Positions 28,801-36,912 of a DNA stretch of 64,000 bases are shown piece by piece. Location: contig CALNVZ010002100.1 of assembly GCA_940671915.1 (NCBI GenBank), positions 22,288,716-22,352,715 of the forward strand, given 5' to 3'. A program made the position numbers and the translations under genes. The notes beneath the pieces were generated by a model, which was given only the letters and a program-made list of their open reading frames with translations, had not been told where the DNA came from and did not search any database. This stretch comes from Paracentrotus lividus (taxonomy: Eukaryota > Echinodermata > Echinoidea > Camarodonta > Echinidae). Each line of letters opens with the position of its first letter. Position 1 is the stretch's first letter.

Positions 28801-31800
28801 TATGGAACATTGCAGCAGCTAAATGTCTGGATTGTGACAATTATACCATCTCAAAAGTACTGATGGAATCGCATTCATTTGTCCACCCAGGTTGCTGCCT
28901 CTACGATAGAGCAAATGAAGGCTGATCAGGCCTTACAGCTATCTGAATGGCAGGCCAAGTTTACTGATGGGGAGATGCAGATCAATGAAAGGGTTGCAGC
29001 TGCTGTAAAAGAGGCTAAAGAGTCCTGGAAGAGAGATGAAGAGAAAAGAAGACAATCTTTAGAGAAGGTGAGATGATCCATTCATCATCCATTCCCAGCT
29101 CAAAACGACAATGGCCAATCGTGCACTACCATCATTTAGCAAGACATGAATCTATATTTTCCCTTCCGATACCTGTGAGATTTGAAGAAAGCTCAATGTG
29201 ATTTTCAATTTCCACTTCCCTGTATGTAAATAGTACAAATTATGGCAGGGATACTTGTTAAGAAGTAGAGATGGTGCACTTTTGTTTGCGGGTTCGAAAT
29301 CTAATGTGGTACAGTTGTACCTCATTTACCCGGCGATGTTGGGACTGACACCCTTCTGTGTAAGTGATATGGTCCGTTGTGAGAGTAATCCATAATTCAC
29401 ATGTACTGGACAATGCTTGGCATTTCTATTAAAATTTATTGGTGGAGGATTGATAGCCCTGAGGGGAAGGATTTATAGGGTGGATGAAACTAATATGAAT
29501 AACAGGAGAACAAACAAGGTTTTTATGGAATTAAGAAGAAGGGAAAAAGAGGGAGTCTAGCCTCAGTTCTCCGGTTAAATAAACGTCAAATTTTTCCATT
29601 CCTAGAAGCTCAGCAATGAAGACAAAGAGCGAGATACAGGAGCCCAGAAGGAAATGGTGAAGATGAAAGAGCAGCTTCAGAGAAGTCAAGATGCTCTGAG
29701 TGTGTCCCAGAAAGATGGAAAGCAGGTTAGAGCCAAATATGCCCAGCTGAAGGCCAGACATGAGCAGAGGTGATGAATCTGAGGGCAGGAGCTGAGATCA
29801 TGTCAGGCTAAGCTCCAGCAAGCTGAGAAGACCCTTCAACAAGAGCTAGAGGTAAGATATCCCTTCAGTCATTGAACATATGAGCAGGAGGTGATGAGTC
29901 TGAGGCAGGAGCTGAGATCATGTCAGGCTAAGCTCCAGCAAGCTGAGAAAAACCTTCAACAAGAGCTAGAGGTAAGACATCACTTCAATCATTGAATAAT
30001 AATACATGAGCAGGAGGTGATGAGTCTGAGGCAGGAGCTGAGATCATGCCAAGCTAAGCTCCAGCAAGCTGAGAAAAACCCTTCAACAAGAGCTAGAGGT
30101 AATAATTCCCTTCAGTCATTGAACATATGAGCAGGAGGTGATGAGTCTGAGGCAGGAGCTGAGATCATGTCAGGCTAAGCTCCAGCAAGCTGAGAAAACC
30201 CTTCACCAAGAGCTAGAGGTAAGATATCCCTTCAGTCATTGAACATATGAGCAGGAGGTGATGAGTCTGAGGCAGGAGCTGAGATCATGTCAGGCTAAGC
30301 TCCAGCAAGCTGAGAAAACCTTCAACAAGAGCTAGAGGTAAGACATCACTTCAATCATTGAATAATAATACATGAGCAGGAGGTGATGAGTCTGAGGCAG
30401 GAGCTGAGATCATGCCAAGCTAAGCTCCAGCAAGCTGAGAAAACCCTTCAACAAGAGCTAGAGGTAAGATATCCCTTCAGTCATTGAACATATGAGCAGG
30501 AGGTGATGAGTCTGAGGCAGGAGCTGAGATCATGTCAGGCTAAGCTCCAGCAAGCTGAGAAAACCCTTCAACAAGAGCTAGAGGTAAGATATCACTTCAA
30601 TCATTGAATAATAATACATGAGCAGGAGGTGATGAGTCTGAGGCAGGAGCTGAGGTCATGTCAGGCTAAGCTCCAGCAAGTTGAGAGAGCCCTTTAACAA
30701 GAGCTAGAGGTAAGATATCACTTCAATCATTGAATAATAATATATGAGTTGGAGGTGATGAGTTAGATGTAAGATATCACTCCAATCATTGAATAATAAT
30801 AATGATAATATATGAGTACAGTGTTATGACTCTGAGGCAGGACTTGAGACCATGCCAGGCTAAGCTCCAGCAAGCTGAGAAAACCCTTCAACAAGAGCTA
30901 GAGGTAAGATATCCTTTCCATAATATGTATGAGCACGAGGTGATGAGTCTGAGGCAGGGGCTGAGACCATGTCAGGCTAACCTTCAGCAAACAAAGAAGA
31001 CCCTTCAACAAGAGCTAGAGGTAAGATATTCCTTCAGTCATTGATATATGAGCAGGAGGTGATGAGTCTGAGGCAGGAGCTGAGATCATGTCAAGCTAAG
31101 CTCCAGCAAACAGAGAAGACCCTCCAGCAGGAGCTTGAGGTAAAATATTCTACTTTTACCTATAAAAGCGATTTTATTGCTAAAATTAATACCTTCAGTT
31201 CCTAAATGTGACATCGCTCTTAGGATTTATGTTGAGACCAAGATCAATTTTAGTTGTTTGTGATTCTCCCCACCCTGGTCACCCTTCTTTGTAATCATAT
31301 TGATAATTCTAGCACTTCGTGATTCTTAATTATCCAACCTCAAAAATTAACCTTACAGCAACTCCAGAATGAGATGCGAGATGCTAACTCTATAAAGATG
31401 AAATGGATGCAGAAATCATTCATTGAAATCATTTGACACAGAAATCATTCTGAAAATTCTTGCATGTCCAGATTCTTTATTATCAAACATCAAAAATGAA
31501 CTTACAGCAACCCCAGACGGAGATGCGAGAATCCAACTCTGTAACCATGGAATCAATGCAGGAATCATACTGAAATCATTCCATGAAATCATTCTTAAAA
31601 TTCTTGCATTTCTTGATTCTGTAAAATGAACCTCACAGCAACTCCAGACTGAAATGCGAGAAGCCAACTCTGTAACCATGGAATCGATGCAGGAGCGTGT
31701 GTCTGCCATCCAGCAGAAACATTCCTTACTTGTAGAACGGATGAGGGTTGAATTTCAGGAGGAGAGGCAGCGTTGGAAGAACGAGAAGATGCAGAAACAG

Positions 31801-34800
31801 GAAGATGCCAAGAGCATTGCTGTTCAGGTAAGGAATAGTATTCCCTCTTGTAAATTAATATACAGTTTACTCCGACTATAATGAGTATGGATACAAGATA
31901 TCTCTATACTTCATTTTTCGGAAAAATATTTTGTTTAAATTGTTTATGTTAATTATGCCAAGTTATGCATGAAATAATACTTATTGTTCTAATTCACTAA
32001 GTAAAGCTCCTGGATTCTAATTTTGGGTGTAATTATTCTTTATAGGATTCCTAACAATTGAACTTGAAAAAATTCTGGTATTAATTAGGGTTAAATAGAA
32101 ATATCAAATTTAACATGCATCTATTTTTGATCAGTTCATCATAAAATAATTCTTGAAAGCAAGCACTGTGTTATACAAAATTTTATTATTTCTGTGTTTT
32201 GTTTTTATTCCTTCTGTAGACAAGTTCACATGATGAGTCAGCCATCATTGAAGAGCTTAGGACGCATTATATGAAGTCAGTGGAGAACGTCAGAGGTAAG
32301 TTCACTTCTCCACTATTAGGGAGTTTTCAGATGTTTCAGACGTGTCGCCTGAAGGAGGCTGAGAGGTAAACAATAGAAGCTTTTGTCAATTGATTATTAG
32401 AATAATGGCAGCTCTTACACATGTGTGAGACTTGTGCCGTTTCTAGGTGCCGGTACTAGTCTTGAGAACTTGATATGCTTCCTCTGGTTTGAGCATTGTG
32501 TGTTAACAAGCCATAATTATTATCATAATTATTTGACAAAAGTTTCTATTGTTTACCTTTCAACCTTCATCAGGTGGGACATCTACACTATTTGGAAACT
32601 CCACTATTACACATTGTTGGCCGGACTTTTTAATTCTCATTGTTCCGTATTCTGGAGTGAAGACTGTAGGATTGCAAGTTGGTGCAAAGCTCTTGTGCAA
32701 TCCTTTTGTCCGATGTTGACTGATGCATCAGACAAAAGGATCACACAATAGCTTTGCATGAACTTGCAATTTATACAAACTCTGTCTTTGGTTCAGAATA
32801 TGGGCCATTGAGTTTTAGATCTACTGATAGTCATACTTTTTACTTCAAGATTACAGTCCACTCCCATTAGGACAAGTTACTCAAGACAAACGTATTGAAA
32901 AAGAAATCTATTAACATGTAGGTACAGTGTCCCCAAAAATTATTTGTACACTTTGAAAAAATGTAATTAAATAAATCGATGTTGGTTTGAAATTTTAATT
33001 ACTATTTATATCAAATGGTAGGTAATGTCACCATCACCTAAGCACTAAATCTCAAATGTTCCGTCAGTCTCGGAAGTTCTAGGCCGCCATTTGCAATTTT
33101 CATGGCCCAAAAATTATTTGTACACTTCAGAAGATGGGTTTTTAAAGGAGTGTTTAAAAATTTTGGGCGGTCTTCTTTGTCTTACAGGACAGACATCAAC
33201 CTCCTTGGCATACTGTTGACCAATGTAGCACTCATTTCACGGCCAATACCATTCCAAGTTCGCTGGAGCGTGTCCTGGAGCTGCTGGATGTTGGATGGTC
33301 AATCTTGAGGGCGCTGTCGCTTCAGATGACCTGTCATGTGCTAAATGGGGAATAAATCTGGGTTCTGAGGTGCTCTGTCTTGCAGCTTAACATGTTTATA
33401 TTGCAATATTGCTTTTAAATGGTTTGCTGTGTACTTGGGGTCATTGTTATATTGGACCGATAATTGACGACCATTCAGACATGAAGCAGAAGGGAGCTTC
33501 TAAGCCATTCTGACGGGCAATAATATCCTCATGGCTTCAGCATTCATGATGCCATGTTATGAAATCTCTCCAACTTTACTGGCTGCCATACAACTCCAAA
33601 TCATGAAACATCCTCCTCTGTGCTTCACTGTTGGCTCCAAGCATGACTGACTGAAATCTTCCTACAAGACACACATGGTCCCGTGCATCATATCCAATCA
33701 GTTTTGCACTAATTAGGACTTAGAACAGAGTGATAGAACTCCGCAGGCTTGTTCACATGTTGTTTTGCAAAAGCATGGCGCTTCTTTGTTACTGTCCCTT
33801 ACATTTGGCTTCTTTCTTGCCAATTATTCCACTTATAGTCATGTAGCCATTTAGCCTTTTGCAGACACTCTTGAGGGCACCCAGTCATTCTTCAGCCTCT
33901 GGGGCCTTGGATGCAATTTTCTTTGGTCACAATTTGCAATATTCCATTGCTTACTGTCTGTATATCAATATCATCATGAAAACTGATGTCCATGAGACTA
34001 TTTTTGCCTCTTAGAGGCTCCCACTTGCGTAAAGGCTGAATGGTCTTCAAGTTGTGTTCCAACATGACAGGGACCCCAAGCATGCAGCGAATCATATTAA
34101 AGCATTATTTTAGCAGAAACTTGTTAAGAAGCTAGAAAAGACACCTCAGATCCCAGATTTAATCCCCATTTAGCACATGACAGGTCATCTGAAGCGACAG
34201 CGCCCTCAAGGCTCACCATCAAACCTCCAGCAGCTCCAGGACACGCTCCAGCGAACTTGGAATGGTATTGGCCGTGAAATGAGTGCTACATTGGTCGACA
34301 GTATGCCAAGGAGGTTGATGACTGCCCTGGAAGCCAAAGAAGGCCCCAAAATTTTTAAACACTCCTTTAAAAACCCATCTTCTGAAGTGTACAAATAATT
34401 TTTGGGCCATGAAAATTGCAAATGGCAGCCTAGAACTTCCGAGACTGACGGAACATTTGAAATGTTGGGTTCAGGTGATGATGACATTACCTACCTTCTG
34501 ATATAAATAGTAATTGAAAGTTCAAACCAACATCGATTTGTTTAATTTCATTTTTTCAAAGTGTACAAATAATTTTTGGGGACACTGTATATAGACAAAT
34601 AGTCACATGTTTGAAATTAGGACTGGGAGAATTAGCTTGTTATAACGATTATTGCGTGTTTGGGAGTAAACTGTACATAATAATATTATCAGAACCAAGA
34701 GACATTTCTAATGTTCAAACCTAAAAAATAAAATTTGCATTGTAATAATAACCATTCATATTATATCTTGTGAGATACCAAAGGTTAAAGCTCTCGTTCA

Positions 34801-36912
34801 GCTGCGTGCAGACTGTATTGTAGGATTATACTTATAATTACATTGAGTTAATAGGGGGATTAGTGTATCCAGTATATAATCCCAGAATGTGATACAAATG
34901 CCGCAAACAAGGGTATTACCTTTTTGTAAATTTGATTACAAAATCCTCAAATCCCATCTTCATTTAACAATCATAAAAGAGCTTTCATGAACAAAATCTA
35001 ACTCCTGCAATGCCACCATTCTATGTGTTTTTAGCCTCTGCCATGAGCTATGTGACCGACATGCAGAAAAGATGTCAGGATACACTTAGGACAGCAGTGT
35101 TTGAAGAGAGACAAAGAGTGGCGGCCAAGATGCGCAAATTCTACACCAAACAGGTCCATTCCATGAGAGAGGTGCCCAGAGATAACAAAAGGTAGGCCTA
35201 AGTATCACAGAACCTGAAGGGATCATTAAGTTATTATGCTGCTGATGTAACTATACAGCATTTATATTAATTGGAAACTCTTTATAACAAGGTCCTTGGA
35301 ACCAGAAAATTTTGCTCTTTATTCAGTAGACAATAAACAATACAAAACATTTTGACAGTGAAAAAAAAGCTTGTATATCAGGTATTTTGTATATCAGAAG
35401 CAAGTTTCCACTTTGATAGGAATCCAATTCTAATTTCGGCAAGGTATAGTTGTAATGACCTTATTTTTAATCAACTTTAATGGTGTTAATAGAAGATGAA
35501 ATTACATCTGTGGTAGTATCACCCTCAAAGGTTTTCCATTGTATTATTGGTTGAATCTGTAGAAATTTCCTAGCTTGAGGAGAATTTAGACAAAATCATC
35601 TACTTCTTTGAAATTACAATGAGAACCATATCCAATATCTTTATTGTATTCAGGTACTTTTATGAATTTGAAATTACACATTGTGTCCTGAAACTTTTCT
35701 GTGCAATCCAATTCTCTTTTTCAATATTGAATAAGAAGGAAAAAAGTAATTTTGTATTTTTAAGTGTATATTTCATTATTTCCCCCTTTTCCTTTTCCTT
35801 TCAGAACAGAACCATCTAGTGCTTCTGAACAGCCACAGGTAGACCAAACAAGATTGTTACCTGAAAGCAGGCCCAGACAGTCTTCATCATCTAATCCACA
35901 GACTTCAACTAGAGAACCCGGCACTCAGTCTCATGCAAATTACATTCCTTCAAGCGTCAGCAGAAGAGTACACTCTGATGAAACGCCAAGATCCACATTT
36001 CGTAAATCCAACAATATACATCCAGTTGCTGAAATGAGAAGGGCCCAACAACTGCAGAATCCCAGAGTGCCTCAAGATCAAGATGGTAGGCTGCAGGAAC
36101 AGAGAGGATCTGCAAGTAGAGATCAGGTTAGCCAAGAAACTCTGAAGAGAAGTCAAGTTGTGGATCACGGTGGAGGTGGGTTGGTAGAGGAGGATAAGAG
36201 GACATCAAATGGTTTCCAACCCTTCACCCAAGATGACATCGGAGCCAATTCTGTGGCACTTCTGAGAGACGGACACCCATCATTTGCAAGGACAGCGTCC
36301 AGGAACTCTAAAAGTCCTCCTGTAAAGAAGCAGCTGCAGCAACACAGTAACATAACTGGTAGGAGACGTAGTGACGGTAGCAAGGACCGCAGTCAGAGAG
36401 GGGAGAGACCATGTGAAGTATCTTCAAGGAAAGCCCAGAGCCAATCCCATCAGTCAACTGAAGTTCTTCCACCCAGTAGGGCTTCTTATCAAGGTACAAC
36501 TGCGTTACCGTATGCCTCAGAGCAGCAAGAAGTGCATCATTCCACAACATCCTGGGTCAATACCCACAGCATGTCAAACACTGATTCCAACATCTCCTTT
36601 GGATCTGAATTTGCAGAACTACCTCAGTCGCTCCATGAAAGCAGAGGGCCGTCATCGTTGCCTAATCATCCATTCCTTGAGGAAGACTTGTCCAAGAATG
36701 TTCCCTTACCTAGGAGGCTGATGGAGCTCCAACATGGATTGTCACAGTCGCAACCCGTAAGAGACACAAGCAGAGAGAATGTATATCACATCCAGTCAGG
36801 GGGGCAGGTCACCCCGGGGTCAACACTTACAGGGTCAAAGGTTATTTCAAAGACGATACAGTCGATGAATGAAGATAGTGGCATCAACAGCCCGTCATAT
36901 GTTCAGCACTGA
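10681..36912 (+). CDS. CEP152: CEP152 (centrosomal protein of 152 kDa), 22 exons, 5' end missing
   Basis: CEP152 is a coiled-coil scaffold of the proximal centriole. In studied animals (Asterless in flies) its acidic N-terminus recruits PLK4 to start procentriole assembly, and its C-terminal part associates with CEP63. Twenty-two exons with GT-AG borders join in compatible phase: 10681-10811, 11807-11921, 13757-14519, 14872-15021, 15982-16121, 16567-16767, 17492-17639, 18053-18144, 22001-22167, 22976-23180, 23702-23910, 25242-25370, 26159-26294, 26933-27082, 27322-27462, 28078-28254, 28891-29067, 29606-29851, 31639-31827, 32220-32295, 35035-35191, 35805-36912. They sum to 5,007 nt, or 1,668 residues, close to human CEP152 (about 1,700). 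Recognisable matches run from an LLDDD-like N-terminal motif through EELADLKDQI and DQDKKEAVDR to a DSGINSP C-terminus. Two places read out of frame (exons 1 and 18), probably from base errors. Confidence 0.9.
11807..11921 (+). CDS. CEP152: CEP152 exon 2
   Basis: It completes a serine codon carried over from exon 1 and reads SPSADDQHQWLYKPEAYHHQ to a GGG/GTAAGT donor. It is a Pro/His/Trp-containing, low-order segment with no domain. Assignment rests on phase continuity with exons 1 and 3 rather than on similarity. Confidence 0.75.
11997..12140. mobile_element. 144-bp MITE with perfect 14-bp terminal inverted repeats
   Basis: The ends CATGACATTTGCTC (11997-12010) and GAGCAAATGTCATG (12127-12140) are exact inverses. 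The interior contains a short telomere-like tract (CCTAACCCTAACCC, about 12088). A relative lies at about 41717-41865, sharing the GACAATTG / TGTAAATTCCAT portion and an inverted CAATTGTCGCC end. It lies in intron 2 of CEP152 and carries no coding capacity. Confidence 0.65.
12906..13340. repeat. 16-bp tandem array in two opposing orientations
   Basis: The left half (to about 13080) is a degenerate 16-bp unit of the form TTGGTCTAATNCCCAT. The right half (from about 13120) is the same unit inverted, ATTAGACCAAATGAGA, with roughly ten units on each side. At the junction lies a perfect 15-bp inverted repeat, 13100-13114 against 13122-13136, with a 7-nt loop. The array lies in CEP152 intron 2. Confidence 0.8.
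13757..14519 (+). CDS. CEP152: CEP152 exon 3, long low-complexity N-terminal exon
   Basis: A 763-nt exon encoding 254 residues (about 83-336 of the visible protein), rich in His, Gln, Asp, Glu and Asn and predicted to be disordered. Two strongly acidic stretches lie near the middle (GGEEEGEESNYY and HDSEEDQF), a composition like the acidic PLK4-binding N-terminus of CEP152. The donor is GCAG/GTCAAT. Reading past it adds only seven residues before a stop, so splicing here is well supported. The remaining G joins GA of exon 4. Confidence 0.85.
14872..15021 (+). CDS. CEP152: CEP152 exon 4, start of the coiled coil
   Basis: Reads SRGQDIAQLEILYQARGREI and continues to ILNHQLAMAQ, matching the human stretch ending in RYLNHQLVIIKDEKDGL. 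This is where the long coiled coil begins. The acceptor polypyrimidine tract is a (CT)n microsatellite (about 14849-14868) directly before the AG. Confidence 0.9.
15886..15981 (+). repeat. Tandemly repeated 3' splice-site segment before CEP152 exon 5
   Basis: The sequence GATTTTATAG followed by AYGAG recurs four times, with AGs ending at 15899, 15920, 15941 and 15981. Units are 21, 21 and 40 nt. Only the last acceptor opens a frame that runs through exon 5; the three upstream acceptors read into a TGA within the 40-nt unit. Confidence 0.8.
15982..16121 (+). CDS. CEP152: CEP152 exon 5, coiled coil
   Basis: Reads DERDGLGTTYGETQKLMNQL and onward to EANKQ. It matches human KDEKDGLTLSLRESQKLF by position and phase. 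The G from exon 4 completes the first Asp codon. Donor CAG/GTAAAG. Confidence 0.9.
16567..16767 (+). CDS. CEP152: CEP152 exon 6, coiled coil
   Basis: 67 codons, phase 0 at both ends, including IENLNHQLMEVQRSQPLHRA, REQQDSLLVGLQQKF and ELREKVDSVSK. The LHRAREQ motif matches LQRAREQHESIV of human CEP152, one of the more conserved parts of the coiled coil. Confidence 0.92.
17492..17639 (+). CDS. CEP152: CEP152 exon 7, coiled coil
   Basis: Reads STLVDQLEARLNASLKGAD and then LTASLQDSQKRCQELILQ, matching human LTRSLEESQKQCAHLLQ. Ends with one base, completed by exon 8. Confidence 0.92.
18053..18144 (+). CDS. CEP152: CEP152 exon 8, coiled coil
   Basis: Reads GSMPVVQELQVRLNDASTSK then AMAENMCQTLQ, matching human [20 protein letters not shown] and AMSANMNKALQ. 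Donor CAG/GTAAGA. The following intron (3.86 kb) holds two repeat elements. Confidence 0.92.
18608..20522. mobile_element. Outer interspersed element interrupted by a palindrome
   Basis: The left end, CCCGTATTCCATAAA at about 18613, is inverted at the right end, TTTATGGAATACGGG near 20500-20514. The element is split at an internal TTAA by the 1.45-kb palindrome at 18842-20295. No coding potential is seen. Confidence 0.6.
18842..20295. mobile_element. TTAA-flanked 1.45-kb palindromic element nested in intron 8
   Basis: Arms of about 550 bp (18842-19390 and 19756-20295) are near-exact inverses around a roughly 365-bp loop. Termini read GGGTCATTCCATGCC and GGCATGGAATGACCC, each flanked by TTAA (18838-18841 and 20296-20299), which fits a piggyBac-type target duplication. 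It has inserted into the outer 18.6-20.5 kb element. Each arm carries a TGACCTTTGACCT direct repeat or its inverse. No transposase frame is present. Confidence 0.75.
20742..21735 (+). mobile_element. GTCC-headed satellite element, six ~156-bp units
   Basis: It begins with a hairpin around CCCCGCCGAACGAGTTCG, followed by a (GTCC)n tract at about 20806-20825. Tandem units start with TGCTACTCCTTC at 20854, 21002, 21159, 21314, 21471 and 21627. It ends near TCGGCGGGGA (about 21716), an inverse of the start. The order hairpin, GTCY tract, ~150-bp tandem units is that of pearl/DINE-like elements, interpreted in the literature as Helentron-related. The assignment rests on architecture only. Confidence 0.65.
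22001..22167 (+). CDS. CEP152: CEP152 exon 9, conserved EEL-DLKDQI-LYE block
   Basis: Reads EELADLKDQIMLYEGAVDLG and on to VVRNLAKEDWKTPKP. It matches human [20 protein letters not shown] closely, including the break out of coiled coil after LG and a W-K motif (human VNWKK). This is the strongest single-exon evidence for CEP152. Donor GC/GTAAAT leaves two bases, completed by exon 10. Confidence 0.95.
22976..23180 (+). CDS. CEP152: CEP152 exon 10, coiled coil
   Basis: Contains LIKLKAELSRSLQSIRSKRE and HVTKLQVELREAKTEAQTWK, matching human [20 protein letters not shown] and HLVSQLQNDLKDCHKKIED. Donor GAA/GTGAGT. Confidence 0.93.
23702..23910 (+). CDS. CEP152: CEP152 exon 11, coiled coil ending in DKKEAVDR
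   Basis: Reads GELEALKNTYSEASSRGMDA and ends MAQMVSESDQDKKEAVDR, a close match to human MRQMVQDFDHDKQEAVDR. The final Arg codon is split AG/G with exon 12. Confidence 0.95.
24442..24515 (-). tRNA. tRNA-Thr(AGT)-like sequence, probably a SINE head or tRNA pseudogene
   Basis: The minus strand has a good A box (TAGCTCAGCTGG), an anticodon arm with loop CTAGTAA (anticodon AGT, Thr) and a perfect B box (GGTTCGAATCC). The acceptor stem pairs poorly, with about three mismatches, the T stem has one mismatch, and the anticodon stem has one. Internal pol III promoter elements are intact, but the fold is too imperfect to claim a working tRNA. It lies inside CEP152 intron 11. Confidence 0.5.
25242..25370 (+). 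CDS. CEP152: CEP152 exon 12, coiled coil
   Basis: Reads RCQKTCLQLHEDASRNMREQ, LVIELQTEKDTIVEAHQYQ and LQEVR, matching human [20 protein letters not shown] and the following segment. Ends AG/GTAAGT. Its last 68 nt plus donor are repeated twice immediately downstream. Confidence 0.93.
25303..25625 (+). repeat. Three tandem ~106-bp copies of the CEP152 exon 12 3' edge and donor
   Basis: Units start with GTCATYGARCTRCAG at about 25303, 25409 and 25515. Each carries 68 nt of exon-like sequence, the GTCAG/GTAAGTAGAG donor and intronic sequence to TTTATATGAG. The second and third units differ from the first by a handful of substitutions. A 68-nt insertion would shift the frame, so the extra copies are probably pseudo-exons. 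Confidence 0.85.
26159..26294 (+). CDS. CEP152: CEP152 exon 13, coiled coil
   Basis: Reads NEMSELENDLHKTKALYVEL, CDEKKSLEENMEKQISAFQE and KSLKQ. The YVELCDEKKSLE motif corresponds to human YLEVCREKDNLE. Phase is kept with exon 12; donor CAG/GTTGGT. Confidence 0.92.
26933..27082 (+). CDS. CEP152: CEP152 exon 14, charged coiled coil
   Basis: 50 codons, phase 0-0: MKSDLEREKISALDELKSSL, EASHRAEIVLLLDKKKKENE, EELEKIKSDQ. Rich in Lys and Glu; continuous coiled coil. Confidence 0.85.
27322..27462 (+). CDS. CEP152: CEP152 exon 15, coiled coil
   Basis: 47 codons, phase 0-0: KLLQEKYDAEIHSMKTTHEE, then QKKELENQIVEAEEKAKLTK and KQENVEK. Donor AAG/GTATAT. Confidence 0.85.
28078..28254 (+). CDS. CEP152: CEP152 exon 16, first of a paired 177-nt exon set
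   Basis: 59 codons, phase 0-0, ending VTSAVDKAKDQWMRQENQRR MSLDR. This ending resembles the end of exon 17 (V-AAV-EAK-SW-R-EEKRRQSLEK), and both exons are exactly 177 nt. Human CEP152 also has two such blocks (VEIAVQNAHQRW and ISFAVSEAKEKW), so the pair is probably an ancient exon duplication. Confidence 0.9.
28891..29067 (+). CDS. CEP152: CEP152 exon 17, second of the paired 177-nt exons
   Basis: 59 codons, phase 0-0: VAASTIEQMKADQALQLSEW, QAKFTDGEMQINERVAAAVK, EAKESWKRDEEKRRQSLEK. Matches human INKRISFAVSEAKEKWKSEL (NERVAAAVKEAKESWKR). Donor AAG/GTGAGA. Confidence 0.92.
29606..29851 (+). CDS. CEP152: CEP152 exon 18, coiled coil ending in the 84-nt cassette
   Basis: Reads KLSNEDKERDTGAQKEMVKM and onward to AKYAQLKARHEQ, then the cassette EVMNLRQELRSCQAKLQQAE KTLQQELE and a GAG/GTAAGA donor. 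As printed, one G is missing near 29767 and one G is extra near 29784, so the literal frame hits TGATGA at 29771-29776. The two changes cancel and the total length, 246 nt, is divisible by three. I read this as base errors or allelic damage. Eleven further cassette units follow. Confidence 0.75.
29768..31139 (+). repeat. Array of 12 cassette units (84-nt coiled-coil segment plus splice donor)
   Basis: Cassettes begin GAGGTGATGAGTCTG at about 29768, 29888, 30014, 30135, 30255, 30380, 30500, 30626, 30752 (truncated), 30820, 30937 and 31056. The intact unit encodes 28 residues (EVMSLRQELRSCQ, AKLQQAEKTLQQELE), four heptads, then GTAAGA. The 33-42-nt spacers carry a TCATTGA stop in most units. 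Unit distances are mostly multiples of three (117, 120, 126); departures of one base mark single indels. Units 10-11 read through without a stop. Central units are nearly identical; the last ones have diverged more. Confidence 0.9.
31345..31690 (+). repeat. Three copies of the CEP152 exon 19 5' edge with acceptor
   Basis: CTTACAGCAACTCCAGAATGAG-type sequence occurs at about 31350, 31500 and 31632, each starting with an acceptor AG, then a QLQ-EMR-ANS coding-like edge and a diverging tail rich in GAAATCATT. Only the third continues as the real exon 19; the first two run into stops. Confidence 0.8.
31639..31827 (+). CDS. CEP152: CEP152 exon 19, coiled coil
   Basis: 63 codons, phase 0-0: QLQTEMREANSVTMESMQER, VSAIQQKHSLLVERMRVEFQ, EERQRWKNEKMQKQEDAKSI, AVQ. 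Acceptor CTCACAG, donor CAG/GTAAGG. Confidence 0.9.
32220..32295 (+). CDS. CEP152: CEP152 exon 20, conserved EELR block
   Basis: Reads TSSHDESAIIEELRTHYMKS VENVR, matching human ALEELRGQYIKAVKKIK. Leaves one base (G), completed by exon 21. Confidence 0.92.
32935..34587. mobile_element. Tc1/mariner-type element with palindromic, decayed transposase ends
   Basis: The terminal inverted repeats begin CAGTGTCCCCAAAAATT and are flanked by TA (32933-32934 and 34588-34589), the Tc1 target site. Right of centre, the plus strand has transposase fragments: FQHDRDPKHAANHIKALF near 34060-34110, then a PDL-PI block, and RQRP-GSPSNLQQLQDTLQ with LVDSMPRRLM near 34195-34325. Left of centre the minus strand carries a second decayed C-terminal copy (VQYNNDPKYTANHLK, KHRGGCFMIWSCMAAS, RQRPQD). 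Terminal arms of about 420 bp are therefore inverted copies. Stops and frameshifts show it is dead. Confidence 0.85.
35035..35191 (+). CDS. CEP152: CEP152 exon 21, conserved RMRK region
   Basis: Reads ASAMSYVTDMQKRCQDTLRT, AVFEERQRVAAKMRKFYTKQ, VHSMREVPRDNK. It matches human [20 protein letters not shown], one of the best-conserved parts of CEP152. The last Arg codon is split AG/A with exon 22. Confidence 0.95.
35805..36912 (+). CDS. CEP152: CEP152 exon 22, disordered C-terminal tail with stop
   Basis: 369 codons plus TGA. The tail is rich in Ser, Gln, Arg and Pro and predicted to be disordered, as in vertebrate CEP152. It ends SMNEDSGINSPSYVQH, corresponding to the human ending QDSGFDSPFVNLD; this DSG-SP terminus anchors the 3' end of the gene. 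The acceptor is CCTTTCAG after a long pyrimidine tract. An AATAAA is not seen close downstream, and the 3' UTR probably runs towards the repeat at 37.25 kb. Confidence 0.93.

Noticed and set aside
29768-31139. CRISPR-like direct repeats
   Set aside because: Units have coding character and splice donors, spacers are near-identical, and the locus is a eukaryotic intron; not a CRISPR array.
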